Below, piece by piece: positions 21,237 to 30,789 of a stretch of 64,000 bases of DNA (position 1 is the first letter of the stretch; every line of letters begins with the position of its first letter). The notes under the pieces are model-generated. The model saw only the letters and a program-made list of their open reading frames with translations. It was not told where the DNA came from and did not search any database. A program made the translations under genes and the position numbers. This DNA comes from Tritrichomonas musculus (Eukaryota; Parabasalia; Tritrichomonadida; Tritrichomonadidae): positions 4,526,001 through 4,590,000 of the forward strand of contig JAPFFF010000006.1 in NCBI GenBank assembly GCA_039105265.1, read 5' to 3'.

Positions 21237-21490
21237 TATTTTAAAAATTTTTTCTCTGAAAAAGCTGATTTAAATAACATTTTCTTTTTTTTTTGAAATT
21301 ATATCATCGCATTTAATACTTTATTTGAAACTCAACAAATTACATAATTAATATTGAATTTACCTGTTAAAATTTTTATTCCATAAAAAAATTGATAAAT
21401 TATGGTATAACTTAAATTTATATCATCCAAGTCATACTAATTTGAAAAATGTCCCTTTGCAACATATGACCACTCATTTTCAAAGTTGAA

Positions 21491-22368
21491 TTGGCTTTTT
21501 ATCATTTAAAATGCAAGCATCCACTTGAATTAATAAATTCTACGATTATTTTTTGGAAATCCAATATACAAAATGATCATTCAAATGTTTCTTGTACTTG
21601 TGATATTACCAATTATATTGTTAATGAAGTATTACCTGTTTTTTTATCAAATGAAAATTATATTTTTCAAAAAATCCAAAACCAAGTTCAAATCTCGGAT
21701 AATAATAACCACAATACCCTATATACTACAAAAGTTGATTTTAAAAGAATCAGTCAAATCATATTAGAAAATGGAATTTTAGAAAAGTTTCCAATAAAAA
21801 CAATCACTTCGAAAAAGCATAAACAATTTATTACAAGTTTTGCAAAACTCGGGTATTCGTTGAAATCTGCCAGCATTTCTAAAAAAGAATTTAATAAATA
21901 CATAAATAATATACATATTACAAGAAATGCAGTAAACCAAGTTAGGAATGATTATTTCAAATCTTCAATATCTCAATTATAAATTTAGAAGCATCTTTTT
22001 TAATTGATGCAGGTTCAATAAATAAAAGACGAATTTTAGTGTTTATTATAACGATCTATAATAATCTAAGTATTCATTTTTAATTTGACTTGGTCCCAAA
22101 TTTTGACGGAACGTTTGATGAATATAGATCTGAAATCAATAATGTAATTAAAAGAGTAAAACAAAATCAAATAGATATCACAGGTATTACTTCTGTTAAT
22201 TTAAGAGTGCAAGCCCAGGCAATCTCTGAAGAATGTTTAGATAGTATTCAGAACATCCAAAATATTTTATACTTTAGATTCATGAGCCACCTTCTGGCTC
22301 TTGCATTTAATGATTGGATGAGTATACAAGGTGAACTAGCCATTTTTGAAAGTGTTATTAAAGACTGA
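21491..22368 (+). pseudogene. Degenerate transposase-like coding remnant
   Basis: Two adjacent open stretches (about 21491-21982 and 22090-22368) have no ATG starts and are separated by stops and a frame change. The first has a Cys/His cluster (HLKCKHPLELI, then SCTCDI) and the segment HITRNAVNQVRNDYFK. The second reads NILYFRFMSHLLALAFNDW followed by an acidic IFESVIKD segment. The latter resembles the His-containing helix after the second catalytic Asp in trichomonad DDE-type transposases. It is called as a dead transposase with moderate doubt; the specific superfamily is not assigned. Confidence 0.4.
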
Positions 22369-22582
22369 CGATAAATCTTTAGTGCACGGAAATATCTGTC
22401 GGACACTTTTTTCCTTAATATTTATGAATAATAATTATTAAATTGGATTTATTTTTTTATTCTATATATAATTACTATAAAATGTTTTATATTTTTCTAA
22501 TAAAATTAATCAAAGCGAATTCTTTCTCAAAAAGTTCATTCATTATTATTTTTCCAAAGAATTAATTCTTTAAATATTTAAA

Positions 22583-23540
22583 GGGTGTAATTTTTTAGCA
22601 CAGTGCTGCAGCACAGAGAACTTTTTGTATGTATATATGGTCCAGATAAACTTTTTGAGAAATTAAAATTAATATTTTTTAAACAAAATAGCATGACCCC
22701 CTATTCATGCTTTTTTTATTCCTTTAAAATAATTTAAAAATATTTGTTTTCTTATTTAATATTGATTTTAACCATTAAATCCTAAATTTTATCAATTTAG
22801 GAAGCCAAACAAGCCATTTGATTCTCTAAATCAACCATTTTTAAGAAGAATTATTAATCAAATAATAATCTCATTTTTGAAAATTTTCGATTATTTCGCC
22901 TTTAACATATTCTCTAAATGGCATAAATTAAGAAATCAATAAAAAATACAAGGAACTTTTAATCTTTTCTATGTAAAATAAAGCTCGAAAAAATGGACGA
23001 TTATTTTCTTCTGAAAAAGTTGTATGTGCTATAAAGAATTCCTCATATTTAAATAATAAATTATTTTATTTAAAATAGGGTGTGATTTTTTAGCACAGTG
23101 TTGCAGCACAGAGAACTTTTTGTATGCATATATGGTCTAAATAAACTTTTTGAGAAATTAAAATTAATTATTTTTAAACAAAATAGCATGACCTATTCAT
23201 GCTTTTTTTATTCCTTTAAAATAATTTTAAAATATTTGTTTTCTTATTTAATACTGATTGTAACCATTAAATCCTAAATTATATCAATGTAGGAAGCCCA
23301 TTAAGCCATTTAATTATCTAAATCAACCTTTTTTAAGAATAAATATTAATCAAATAATTATATCATTTTTGAAAATTTTGGATTATTTCGCGTTTAACAT
23401 ATTCCCTAAATGGCATAAATTAAGAAATCAATAAAAAATAAAAGGAACTTTTAATCTTTTCTATGTAAAATAAAGCTCAAAAAAATGGATGATTATTTTC
23501 TTCTGAAAAAGTTGTATGTGCTATAAAGAATTCCTCTTTA
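22583..23540. repeat. Direct tandem duplication, ~495-bp unit, two copies
   Basis: Copy 1 begins at 22583 and copy 2 at 23078. Both begin GGGTGT(A/G)ATTTTTTAGCAC and contain a CAGTGCTGCAGCACAG-type palindrome, AGAACTTTTTGTATG and a conserved end TGCTATAAAGAATTCCTC (copy 2 end near 23540). The copies are roughly 90-95 percent alike by eye, with small indels. The unit is non-coding. It could be a tandem solo repeat or a remnant of element ends adjoining the transposase remnants on either side. Confidence 0.85.
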
Positions 23541-23607
23541 AAATAATATTTAAAAAAGGAAAACAAATAAATTAATAATAAAAAAGTTAAAGTTTATTAA
23601 ATGAGTC

Positions 23608-24210
23608 TTAAAATTTTTGAACTTTTATACGTTTTTTTAAATCATCACCATGAACAACAGGTGATTTTTGGTATCCTCGTATCCTGATGGCATTATTAAT
23701 ATCTATTTTCATGTAAAACATTTCCTCATCATCACCTTCTAGTTGATACTTAGAGAAACCAGCTTGTTTAAATGCCGAATTGATGTTTGATGCATGCGCT
23801 GCATTTTCCCATGAGTTCAATATTTCGACCAACATTTTGGTTTGTTCGTTAACATCTTTTCGCTCGTTTACTTTTTTTTATCGATTTTTTCTGGATCCCA
23901 AACAGTCCAATATCCAAAACTTGTAGTTGATCGGAAAATTAGACAAAGGCAAATTTTCATTTTTACTAGTTTTGCTTGCATTTGCTTGCTCAAAATTGAA
24001 TACTAGGCAATCATTAGATGTATAGTATTCATTTATATAGTCAACTGCTGATTTTAGGCGACTTGTATCGATATCAAAAGAATCTGATAAATTGCGTCGG
24101 CTATCTATATGATTTAGAACCCATGGGGATTTTTCAAAGTTCTGACTTAGGAAAATGCTTACAAACTCATTCGCGGTAGGACAAGTTGCTTTCTTTTGTA
24201 TATTCATCAA
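23608..24210 (-). pseudogene. pogo/DDE_1-like transposase remnant lacking its catalytic core
   Basis: On the minus strand the upstream piece (24210 to 23878, ATG start) resembles the helical region ahead of the DDE core in pogo-like transposases (SPWVLNHIDSRRNLSDSF). The downstream piece (23835-23608) reads LVEILNSWENAAHASNINSA then FKQAGFSKYQ, matching the post-catalytic helix of the family. It is paralleled by IVDSWQRATIRRNVTSTFK in the remnant at 28474-29120. The catalytic middle is missing, as in internally deleted non-autonomous copies. A frame break separates the two pieces. Confidence 0.5.
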
Positions 24211-24318
24211 TTTAAAGGGAAATAATCAAAACCGTATTTTTTTCAGTTTTTTTAGCGTTTTTTTTTTTTTATTTTTATTTTTTTACTAAATATTTTTACA
24301 AATTATATAAAAAAATAA

Positions 24319-25051
24319 GGGAAATCGTAATCGCCCGTAATCGTAATAGCCCGTGGCGGTTTAGGTCAATATTGACCTTGTATCGTACCATAGAAAAAAA
24401 AGTCTGGAACTTTTTTGCACTTTTGCAAAAAAAAGCATGGGTAGCTACTCATGGTTTTTTCTATATAAAAAAAATTATAAACCGAATATTTTTTTATTGT
24501 CTAAAATCGATATTATTATGAGCATTCACATATAAACAAGAAAGCGCAAATATTTTTAACATCATCATTTTATTATTTTGATGTATATAATTACGTAAAT
24601 TCCAACTTTTCGCAATATCATTGATATTGAAAATCTTATACTTTAAAAATTAAAAGGTAGTTAATTAATTTTGAGTAATACGGTTTCATATTTATTTTTA
24701 AGCCTTTGGATTGTGCATTTGCTTACACAATATAAAATATTCATATAATATTTAGATTAAAATTTTGATTTTCTCTGTTATAAAGTAATCAATAGAACTT
24801 TTATTAGTATATAAAATATTTGTCCTTTCTTGTTTATATGTGAATGCTCATAATAATATCGATTTTAGACAATAAAAAAATATTCGGTTTATATTTTTTT
24901 TTTATATAGAAAAAACCATGAGTAGCTACCCATGCTTTTTTTTGCAAAAGTGCAAAAAAGTTCCAGACTTTTTTTTCTATGGTACGATACAAGGTCAATA
25001 TTGACCTAAACCGCCACGGGCTATTACGATTACGGGCGATTACGATTTCCC
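24319..25051. mobile_element. 733-bp non-autonomous TIR element with 9-bp target duplication (MULE-like)
   Basis: Termini GGGAAATCGTAATCGCCCG (24319) and its exact reverse complement (ending 25051) open inverted arms of about 225 bp that are nearly identical. The element is flanked on both sides by the perfect 9-bp repeat AAAAAATAA (24310-24318 and 25052-25060). Long TIRs plus a 9-bp target duplication are the signature of Mutator-like elements. The interior is non-coding. The open frame inside the right arm is a by-product of the arm sequence. Confidence 0.85.
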
Positions 25052-25060
25052 AAAAAATAA

Positions 25061-25860
25061 TAATTAATATTAACAATAATACAATATAAATGATAATATT
25101 CTTTATATTTAATTATTAAATAAGGAATGTTAGTATTCAATTTTCAGAACATTTTCAATTCTTTATTTTATTTTATTTTATTTTATATGTTTGTATTCCA
25201 TGAGTAGCTACTCATGGAAAGTAAAAAGCCGCCATCTTAAGGTGAAGTTTGAGTTACTATGTTAAGAAATTTAACCAAAAAAATCGTAAAATTTAAATTT
25301 TACCTTAAAATTATAACTATTTACTTTTTTGATATAAATTTGTTTATTTTTACATATTTTTTCGGGGATATACGCACGAATGATCACCACGGGGATGCAC
25401 GAAGCCGAATCTGGTTACTTGAATTTCTGGATGAATTGGGAAGCTATTTGAACTATATAATTATCCATTATTTAGTAAAAATTGAATTAAAAAAGTATAA
25501 AAAAAAGTATTCTAAAAGTTTAAAGGTTTTCAAAAAGTGGTGTAGGAAAATACGATTCCCCTAAATTTAATATCAAATTATTTTATTCATAAAAACAAAT
25601 AGAAATATTAATCATATCAATAAAAAGAATATGTGTAGGAAATTTATTAATAAAGTCAAAAAGATCGAAAATTTCATTAAAAAATCAATTTTTTTTTTTT
25701 TTTTTTTTTAATATTTTGGATTTATTATTATAAAATGATATATGTCAAGGCGTGTAAAAATATATATATATTCCAGATTGTAATCTGATAATAATCATGA
25801 GTTTTGTTAAAATGTCAGATAGATATTTCTGAGGTCTTTAAAATATATATATATTCTAGG
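25061..25860. other. Region with palindrome and weak coding traces
   Basis: It contains the 20-bp perfect palindrome at 25198-25217 and an ATG frame at 25259-25564. Only one segment of that frame (GDIRTNDHHGDARSRIWLLE) looks protein-like, and the rest is Lys/Ile/Phe-rich, so I do not call a gene. A T run of about 20 lies near 25690. Confidence 0.4.
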
Positions 25861-25862
25861 TT

Positions 25863-26235
25863 TTCATTCAACATTTGAACAAAGAAGAAAACATATTATT
25901 TTTTTCAAAAAACCAACAGAAGACATGCTTGGAGGTCAAAAATATGTTGGTGATTTACAAGGTTTCATCCAAAAGCAGTTTCTCAAAGGAGATTCTGCTT
26001 ATTATACTGATATTCCAAGTTTCGTTGATAATATTGACACCAGAACAAAGGAGAAAATATCCTGAAATTTTAAGAAAAAATTATAAATATGAAGCAGCTT
26101 CGAGAGTAAAACTCAATATAAAAACGCCAATAGCTGCTGAGAAGAACAGAAATGATTGCGCTACGATCGGAACGATTGAATTCATTGATGCTCTGTTTTC
26201 AAACGATTTTAACGTCAACGTTGGCCAACCATGCA
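25863..26235 (+). pseudogene. Broken coding remnant followed by a poly-A run
   Basis: Protein-like sequence begins near 25863 (RRKHIIFFKKPTEDMLGGQK, then YVGDLQGFIQKQFLKGDSAY) and stops at a TGA near 26064. Coding character then resumes in another frame (RVKLNIKTPIAAEKNRNDCA, then IGTIEFIDALF) until about 26232. A run of roughly 25 A residues follows directly. The family is not recognised. A frameshifted copy ending in poly-A could be a processed pseudogene or simply a gene fragment ending at a homopolymer. Confidence 0.4.
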
Positions 26236-26237
26236 AA

Positions 26238-26268
<31 letters not shown>

Positions 26269-26495
26269 TAAAAACAAAAAATAAAAATTTTTATTAATTA
26301 TTAATCTGCCAAAATTATTGAATTTCCCAATTAACGTTAGAATATGAAAAATTTGTGGTTTTGTAAGTGGAGCAATCTTTTATCGCCAATTAACTAATAT
26401 ATTATTAAAATGGGTTCCATAGATAGAATGAGTTTCTTGAAAAGTTGAGACTTTCAACTGCCATAAAATGTTTAAAAAATTATTATATTTGAAAA

Positions 26496-27545
26496 GAGAA
26501 ATATAAAATAGCAAAATTTGTTGGTGATATGACCAACAAACTATATTCAAATATTTGATAAAACAGCTTTTTGAATAAAGAGCTTTTTGATAAGTAAACT
26601 TTTATAATAAAAATCAGTTTATTTGTGAAAGATTTATATTTTTTTTATCTCCAAGGAATGATTTGTCAAAACCAGGCAAAGACTGGCAAGAAAAACACAA
26701 CAATTCATTGAGATCACCTACTTTCTGGCAAATTTTGATCACCTGCTACTGGTTTCCAACTACATATTTATAAATCAAATTAGGCAATCTCGAAATACAG
26801 CTGCATGCGAGTATATAATGTAGATCAGCTATTTTCAGCCACAAATTAATGAACTCTAGTCATCAAATTAAAAGTCCGATTTATAGATTATCATTCATTA
26901 AACAAAATTACAAAAAGTAGCCTCTTATTTACAAAATCCAATCTGAAATGCAATAAAAAATACCTATTTACAAACAGAAATCAACTTGTTAACGAACTAC
27001 AGTCCCAGATTTGTAAATCAAGAGTCAAAGATTCCAGTGCAAACTCTTGACTTTAGAATTTCCATATGTACTAGTTTCTTGTTCTAAAAATAAATAAATT
27101 ACTACTTTAATTCTTTCCTATTTCCTATTTTATAAATGTTAATGCTAAAAATATAATTTCTTTTTTTTACTGAAAAAGTTGTAATGTCTATTACGTATTT
27201 TTTACTTTAATTCAAAAAGTTCTGTATCCAAATCCGTTAATATTTATTTAATATCTCCAATTTGTGAATAAAAATCTTATCTGTGAATAAAAAAAGTTAG
27301 TATAATTTGTTCAATTCTTTGAATTTTTAATATTTTATTTGATTTTTTACCTTTTTTTTTAGTTTGTATAATGTCGATTTTAATCAGTTTAACATCATAT
27401 TTATCAAAAAGTTGTTTTATCAAAAAGTGTTTATTTGAAAAAGCTGTTTTATCAAAAAGTCATCTATTCAAATCTTTTTTCTTTCAAAATTTGAATATAG
27501 TTTGTTGGTCATATCACCAATAAACTTTGCTGTTTTTATTATCCC
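26496..27545. mobile_element. 1050-bp TIR element with 9-bp target duplication
   Basis: Perfect 9-bp repeats ATTTGAAAA flank the element (26487-26495 and 27546-27554). Inside, GAGAAATATAAAATAGCAAA and the reverse complement of the right end (GGGATAATAAAAACAGCAAA) align. They continue into a highly conserved TTGGTGATATGACCAACAAA block that is itself palindromic (GTTGGTGATATGACCAAC). The arms total about 60-100 bp. The interior is non-coding with several short inverted repeats. It is MULE-like by target-duplication size. Confidence 0.75.
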
Positions 27546-27554
27546 ATTTGAAAA

Positions 27555-28473
27555 TGACCATTCTTAATATTAATTTCAGGGGATGAATTTTGGTATCAGT
27601 ACTATTACAATTATGAACAACAATGGTGATTGATTCAAATGAGTTAACTGAAAAAAAAATGTCATATGATGAGAAATAATTCACTAAGAGAAAAAGTAAA
27701 TGATATTCGAAACCAAAACTTCATGTAAATCGACATTACAAAATGATGACCTATTTAAAGTGAAACATATGAATTTAAATCTAGATATTACAATTTAAAA
27801 TGAAATATTTTGGATGTATTACTAGAATATGGTCTGAATACTAAGAGATACATATTAAATGTTTAGAGGTTAGATCTAACTTGTCTAGTATATATCACTA
27901 TAAATCGACGCACTTAATTTTTGACCTTAACTGAAATGATTCAAATGAACTTGGCAAAATCAGCTACAATCAACAATGATGAATCACCACAAAAGATTAT
28001 CTTCAATCCATCATTCACGAACAATAATAGCTTCGAGATTAAAACTCAATGCTCAATAATGGATGCTGAGAGAATGAGATCGGAGATGAAACAAATCATA
28101 TCTAAACCAACTGAGTCTATATACGATATAAACGAGTTTCTGATTGAGAACTATCCGACAGTTGATCAAGTTCCTTTAAGTGATATGAAAGAGAAATGCA
28201 AACAAGAGTTTAAGTCAGATTCAAGTTTAGTGATCTAATCGAGAAGATAGAATCAACGAAGTTATTTAAAGCCATTTTATCAAATACATCAACATCTCTA
28301 TCAATAACAATATCAACATCATCAAAAATATCTCCATTATTACTTGCATCAAATAATTCTAATAAATGGGAAAATTGTATCTGATTGGGAAAATTCAAAT
28401 CCTTCAATACTTTCGTTACTAAATTATCTTAAAATTCATGAATTAGTAACAAACAACAGTTTTAAGACAAGCA
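27555..28473 (+). other. Degenerate coding traces upstream of the pogo-like transposase remnant
   Basis: A frame from ATG 27936 to 28238 (about 100 residues, QKIIFNPSFTNNNSFEIK then SIYDINEFLIENYPTV) looks protein-like. It lies on the same strand just upstream of transposase remnants, so it may be the N-terminal part of the same dead gene. No known domain is recognised. A separate short frame near 27590 ends in DEFWYQYYYNYEQQW and stop. Confidence 0.35.
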
Positions 28474-29120
28474 TTGGTTCACTTTCATATTAGTAAAATG
28501 AAAATTGGATATTCAACAGAATCTAAACAAATAGATGTTCCACTAAAAGTGATATTAAACATTATGACAAATGAAATGATTATTTCAAAGCAATTATCCT
28601 CTCATAATTCGTTTATAACGTTAATGAATGTGGTTTCTAACCATGGGCAGATAAAACATCTGTAAAAGTAGTTGTCTTAATAGACGTGGAAGAAATATCA
28701 AAATCAATTGGAGTTTATCAAGCCAGCAGACGTGCAACTTATAGGTTGCGTCTGTTCTGATGATTCATCATTAAAATTTTTTTTATAATTAACATCAAAA
28801 CAATAGAAGGACCTGCTCTTTTAATGTTTGACAGGTGTATTGCTCACTCATAAGACTTTTTCTTAGAAGAGTGCACTCTCTATGATATTACACCATATCA
28901 AAAACCTACTAGTTTATCTGATCAAGTGCAGGTTCTTGATATAGGTATATTTGGTGTACAAAAGAAGTTAATGAGCTGTTTATCGAGTGATCCATATTAT
29001 AGTTCTTCTGTGAATCAAATAATAGCAATAGTAGATTCTTGGCAGAGAGCAACAATTAGAAGAAATGTAACAAGTACCTTTAAATTTAAAAATGTTGTTT
29101 TTATATCAAACAAAGCTTGA
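28474..29120 (+). pseudogene. pogo/Tigger-like (DDE_1) transposase, inactivated
   Basis: Landmarks of the DDE_1 core are visible in order. NECGF then a stop then PWADKTSVKVVVLI lies at 28623-28680, with the first catalytic Asp replaced by Asn (AAT at 28623-28625). GCVCSDDSSLK follows after a one-base frameshift near 28714. LMFDRCIAHS carries the second Asp (28830-28832), directly followed by a TAA at 28851. TPYQKPTSLSDQVQVLDIGI then FGVQKK carries the third Asp (28938-28940). The tail has IVDSWQRATIRRNVTSTFK. Premature stops at 28638 and 28851, a frameshift and a lost catalytic residue make it a dead copy. Its class is inferred from motif layout. Confidence 0.7.
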
Positions 29121-29319
29121 ATACGCTTTAAAATATCATATAGTAAAAGCATTTATAATATTTTTATTATACAAAATACAGTTTTTTTTTTTCTCAGTTT
29201 TACAATATCCAATATCACAATATACCAAATATAATCTTCACTGAGGAGAGTACTGTAAAAGTCAATGAAAAAAAAAAGGGAGGCATTTGGAGTACTGTAA
29301 AAGTCAGTGAACATAAGGT

Positions 29320-29625
29320 CTCCATCCTGATGAAGAATTTTATGTTAAGAATGCCTATCCACCCTCATTGATGGTCTGGGGTGGAATAGGGCCATCTTGA
29401 TTCAAGACTCAATAACTAAGACTCTGTGGCAGAATAAACTCTCAAATGCATTGCAATAATTTAATTTCCAATGGCAACTTAATTCAATCTATGGAAATCA
29501 ATGGGTATGGCAACAAGACAATGCTCCTTGCCACACCACAAGATATGCTACTCAAATTTAAACTCAAATAATTCCGAAAAACAATCAATTGTCACCCAAA
29601 TTTTCAGATCTGAGAACTGATGAAG
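29320..29625 (+). pseudogene. Tc1/mariner transposase fragment
   Basis: GLHPDEEFYVKNAYPPSLMV followed by WGGIG (about 29320-29388) and, in another frame, WQQDNAPCHTTRYATQI (29508-29558) are hallmark stretches of Tc1/mariner transposases, the latter carrying the second catalytic Asp. A TAA interrupts the frame right after, and the following SPKFSDLRT corresponds to the W(P/S)xxSPDLNP region with its third acidic residue area degraded. The N-terminal DNA-binding part is missing. Confidence 0.75.
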
Positions 29626-29649
29626 TCATAACTCAGGGGAAGGAAATTC

Positions 29650-30032
29650 TGTAATTCTGATTCTCTTTCAATATTATACAATTGATATAGAGATTATTTA
29701 TATCTGTATCTATTATATCTATACTTTTTATAGGGAAAAAGTGATTTTTCCAAAAAAGTGATGTTAACTTCACTTAACTTTACTACTTCTCTATTTGTAA
29801 ATCAATTCGACACCTATATATATATCAGATATAAAATTGATGTGGTTTACAAATTATCCTAAAGGTTAATGATGAAACACATACTCATTTTTAAAAAAAG
29901 AAATAAGATAAAGACAATCAATTTTTACAAAGAAGATTATAAGCTCTATTAATTAAGTTTTGATGCATTTCTTTTGGATATATGAAAAGTGTTGAATTCG
30001 CAAGCTTGATTAATAAAATTAAAATAAAGAAA
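29650..30032. other. AT-rich intergenic spacer
   Basis: No gene or defined element seen. It contains short TA-rich simple sequence (TATATATATATC near 29816). Confidence 0.5.
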
Positions 30033-30545
30033 TTATGAACCATCTGCTAGAGTAATTTTTGGTTTAAACTTTCTTGTTGATTTTGGCTTTTTGTTTTGTT
30101 TTTGGGGAGGGGATGACTGCGGCACTTTCGAACTAGAATTTGAAACGTCCATTTCAGTTGAAAATACTTTCTTATCTGTCTTTACTTTAGGAGATGATGT
30201 CAAATATAAATCTGATTTCGATACTGGTGATGATGTGTTTTTTGAAACAGGATCACTTGTGATTGAAGATGAACCAGAGCTTTTACTTTTTTTAGGTAAA
30301 ATATTTAATAAAAGAGTTTCAATATTATCAATTTGAATTTGTATCTTTTCTTCAATTTCAGAATAAGGGTTATCAATAGACTTGAATTTCTTTTCGTTTG
30401 CCATTGATATGATGCAGGCGTCACAAAAACCTTCAAGGTATTCATTTTCTTGCGAAAAATGCGAAGCTGCCCGTTTTCCACATAAAAAACATTGCGATTT
30501 GCTCATTTTCTTTTGTCTGTTTGAGATAAAAAATCTATTATTCAT
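30033..30545 (-). CDS. Small protein with N-terminal four-Cys zinc-binding motif (170 aa)
   Basis: A C-x2-C ... C-x2-C arrangement (Cys19, Cys22, Cys41, Cys44, with His29 between) forms a likely single zinc-binding knuckle near the N-terminus. A helical segment (about 55-85) and a Ser/Lys/Pro-rich disordered tail then run to the end (KKPKSTRKFKPKITLADGS). It starts at ATG 30545. A downstream in-frame ATG (14th codon, MSKSQCFLCGKR) would also preserve the zinc motif. A TCATTAA initiator-like motif sits about 16 bases before ATG 30545, favouring the longer form. The specific function is not recognised. Confidence 0.75.
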   Translation of the reverse strand: MNNRFFISNRQKKMSKSQCFLCGKRAASHFSQENEYLEGFCDACIISMANEKKFKSIDNPYSEIEEKIQIQIDNIETLLLNILPKKSKSSGSSSITSDPVSKNTSSPVSKSDLYLTSSPKVKTDKKVFSTEMDVSNSSSKVPQSSPPQKQNKKPKSTRKFKPKITLADGS

Positions 30546-30556
30546 TTTTCACTAAC

Positions 30557-30563
30557 TTAATGA
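30557..30563 (-). promoter_or_regulatory. Candidate initiator (Inr) of the zinc-motif gene
   Basis: Minus-strand TCATTAA about 16 bases before ATG 30545. It matches the TCA-centred trichomonad Inr in sequence and distance. It lies only 25 bases from the divergent tRNA gene, so the upstream region is shared. Confidence 0.35.
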
Positions 30564-30587
30564 ATAATATTTTAATCTTCATGGAAA

Positions 30588-30658
30588 TCGCTGGTAGTGT
30601 AATGGTATCATGTAGGATTGTCGTTCCTGTGACCCGGGTCCGATTCCCGGCCAGCGAG
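30588..30658 (+). tRNA. tRNA with anticodon GTC (Asp), 71 nt
   Basis: A complete cloverleaf can be drawn: acceptor TCGCTGG (30588-30594) pairs with CCAGCGA (30651-30657), discriminator G (30658); a D arm with GTAATGGTATCAT; an anticodon stem AGGA/TCCT around loop TTGTCGT giving anticodon GTC (30620-30622); and a T arm CCGGG-TCCGATT-CCCGG. No intron. A T run begins at 30659 and serves as Pol III terminator. The body, especially the D arm and T arm, is strikingly like eukaryotic tRNA-Gly, but the anticodon and the G discriminator both fit Asp. CCA is not encoded. Confidence 0.93.
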
Positions 30659-30672
30659 TTTTTTTTTTTTTT
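30659..30672 (+). terminator. Pol III terminator (T run)
   Basis: About 14 consecutive T residues directly follow the tRNA discriminator base, the standard RNA polymerase III stop signal. Confidence 0.85.
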
Positions 30673-30789
30673 GATTTTTTTAATTTCAAATTGAAACCAT
30701 AGGTACATCATGATTAAAATGAATAAAAAAAGCTTATCATGACAAAAGAATAAAAAACTTGAAATTTAATTGTAAATTATTTTTGTTTA

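Noticed and set aside
24834-25076. Minus-strand 80-codon frame
   Set aside because: Lies almost wholly in the inverted arm of the 733-bp MULE-like element and crosses its border.
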